Shown: piece by piece, positions 18,403 through 18,650 of the stretch
Layout: each line of letters opens with the position of its first letter
Position numbering within the stretch: the stretch's first letter is position 1
From: Candidatus Coatesiibacteriota bacterium
GTDB taxonomy: Bacteria; JAFGND01
Length of the DNA: 18,650 bases
NCBI GenBank assembly: GCA_016927185.1
Contig: JAFGND010000049.1
Span: 1 to 18,650, forward strand
Direction of reading: 5' to 3'
Notes under the pieces: generated by a model
The model's database searches: none
What the model was told of the DNA's origin: nothing
Seen by the model: the letters and a program-made list of their open reading frames with translations, nothing else
Position numbers and translations under genes: made by a program

Positions 18403-18461
18403 AACCTCACCCCTAGCCCCTCTCCTTGTAGAGAGGGGAGTCTGGAAGACGGGGTGAGGTT
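18403..18461. repeat. Nested inverted-repeat (MITE/REP-like) element
   Basis: Outer arms AACCTCACCCC (18403-18413) and GGGGTGAGGTT (18451-18461) are perfect 11-bp inverted copies. Inner arms CCCCTCTC (18417-18424) and GAGAGGGG (18431-18438) are perfect over 8 bp around a 6-base loop. The element is G+C-rich in AT-rich surroundings, which marks it as foreign to the local base composition. From memory, repeats with CCTCACCCC ends and CCCCTCTCC cores are dispersed in many bacterial genomes; copies elsewhere in this genome cannot be seen here. No protein is encoded. Confidence 0.75.
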
Positions 18462-18609
18462 AATATAATTTTCTTACCTTAATAATTATAAGGAAAACCT
18501 TAAATAATGATTTACTGATAAGAGTCTGATTTCAATATGAATCAAAGGAATTATATAAAACATAGCTTCTCACTGTTGTTTATTGATGCATACAGGAGAT
18601 ATTAACTTC

Positions 18610-18638
18610 AGTATATAATTATAAAGAAAAGGTCTCAA
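18610..18638 (-). promoter_or_regulatory. Candidate sigma-70-like promoter of the gyrB operon
   Basis: On the minus strand, TTGAGA (18633-18638) and TATACT (18610-18615) are separated by exactly 17 bases; each box matches the consensus at 5 of 6 positions. The start point would be near 18603, giving a gyrB leader of about 320 bases that includes the inverted-repeat element. No other minus-strand gene lies between it and gyrB. Confidence 0.5.
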
Positions 18639-18650
18639 AAGTTACTACTT

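Noticed and set aside
18500-18600. Short frames of 22-25 codons near the right edge on both strands
   Set aside because: They have no ribosome site, no recognisable product, and are of the length expected by chance in AT-rich DNA.

Overview
The window comes from an AT-rich bacterial chromosome (roughly one third G+C by eye) that uses the standard code, mostly clear Shine-Dalgarno sites, and ATG or TTG starts. It holds housekeeping genes (gyrB, hslV, hslU, trpS) next to genes typical of poorly sampled, probably FCB-like or other didermal candidate lineages. These are a DUF2723/TMEM260-type GT-C membrane protein fused to TPRs, lipoproteins with lipoboxes, a beta-propeller protein with a 'DNPYDPDGTNY' start and a 'WPMF..N..RTG' end, and a phosphodiester glycosidase. 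The lipoproteins suggest two membranes. The phylum cannot be fixed from the sequence alone. No phage, insertion sequence, CRISPR array, tRNA or rRNA was seen.

Layout, left to right. (1) Positions 1-45, minus strand: the first 15 codons of a secreted protein cut by the window edge, with its own ribosome site and a candidate promoter. (2) Positions 178-6002, minus strand: a compact four-gene unit transcribed leftwards, in the order small lipoprotein, secreted NAGPA-type phosphodiester glycosidase, 1128-residue TPR/coiled-coil protein, Amidase_2 protein without a signal peptide. Gaps are 14 and 8 bases, followed by a 47-base overlap. This is the least explained part of the window and the best candidate for an undescribed envelope system. 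(3) Positions 6003-6337: a divergent intergenic region with an inverted repeat. (4) Position 6338 onward, plus strand: an FHA-GGDEF diguanylate cyclase, which meets trpS tail to tail with a 4-base overlap. (5) A short divergent region at 8248-8344 separates trpS from a plus-strand pair: a secreted tandem OB-fold-like protein with an apparently leaderless start, and a lipoprotein. The pair ends at a perfect 10-bp hairpin terminator shared with the convergent unit. (6) Positions 9717-18280, minus strand: a five-gene operon, gyrB > GT-C/TPR membrane protein > hslV > hslU > beta-propeller lipoprotein, with junctions of only 1 to 13 bases and ribosome sites embedded in the preceding stop codons. 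(7) Positions 18281-18650: a long gyrB leader with a good sigma-70-like promoter near the right edge and a nested inverted-repeat (MITE/REP-like) element between promoter and gene.

How the genes fit together. The right-hand operon couples DNA supercoiling (GyrB), a cytoplasmic protease (HslUV), and a membrane glycosyltransferase-like protein, and ends with an exported protein carrying Ig-like repeats. The left-hand unit combines two exported proteins with two cytoplasmic ones, one of them a peptidoglycan-type amidase, so a role in sensing or recycling cell-wall fragments is conceivable but unproven. A c-di-GMP synthase lies divergently beside it.
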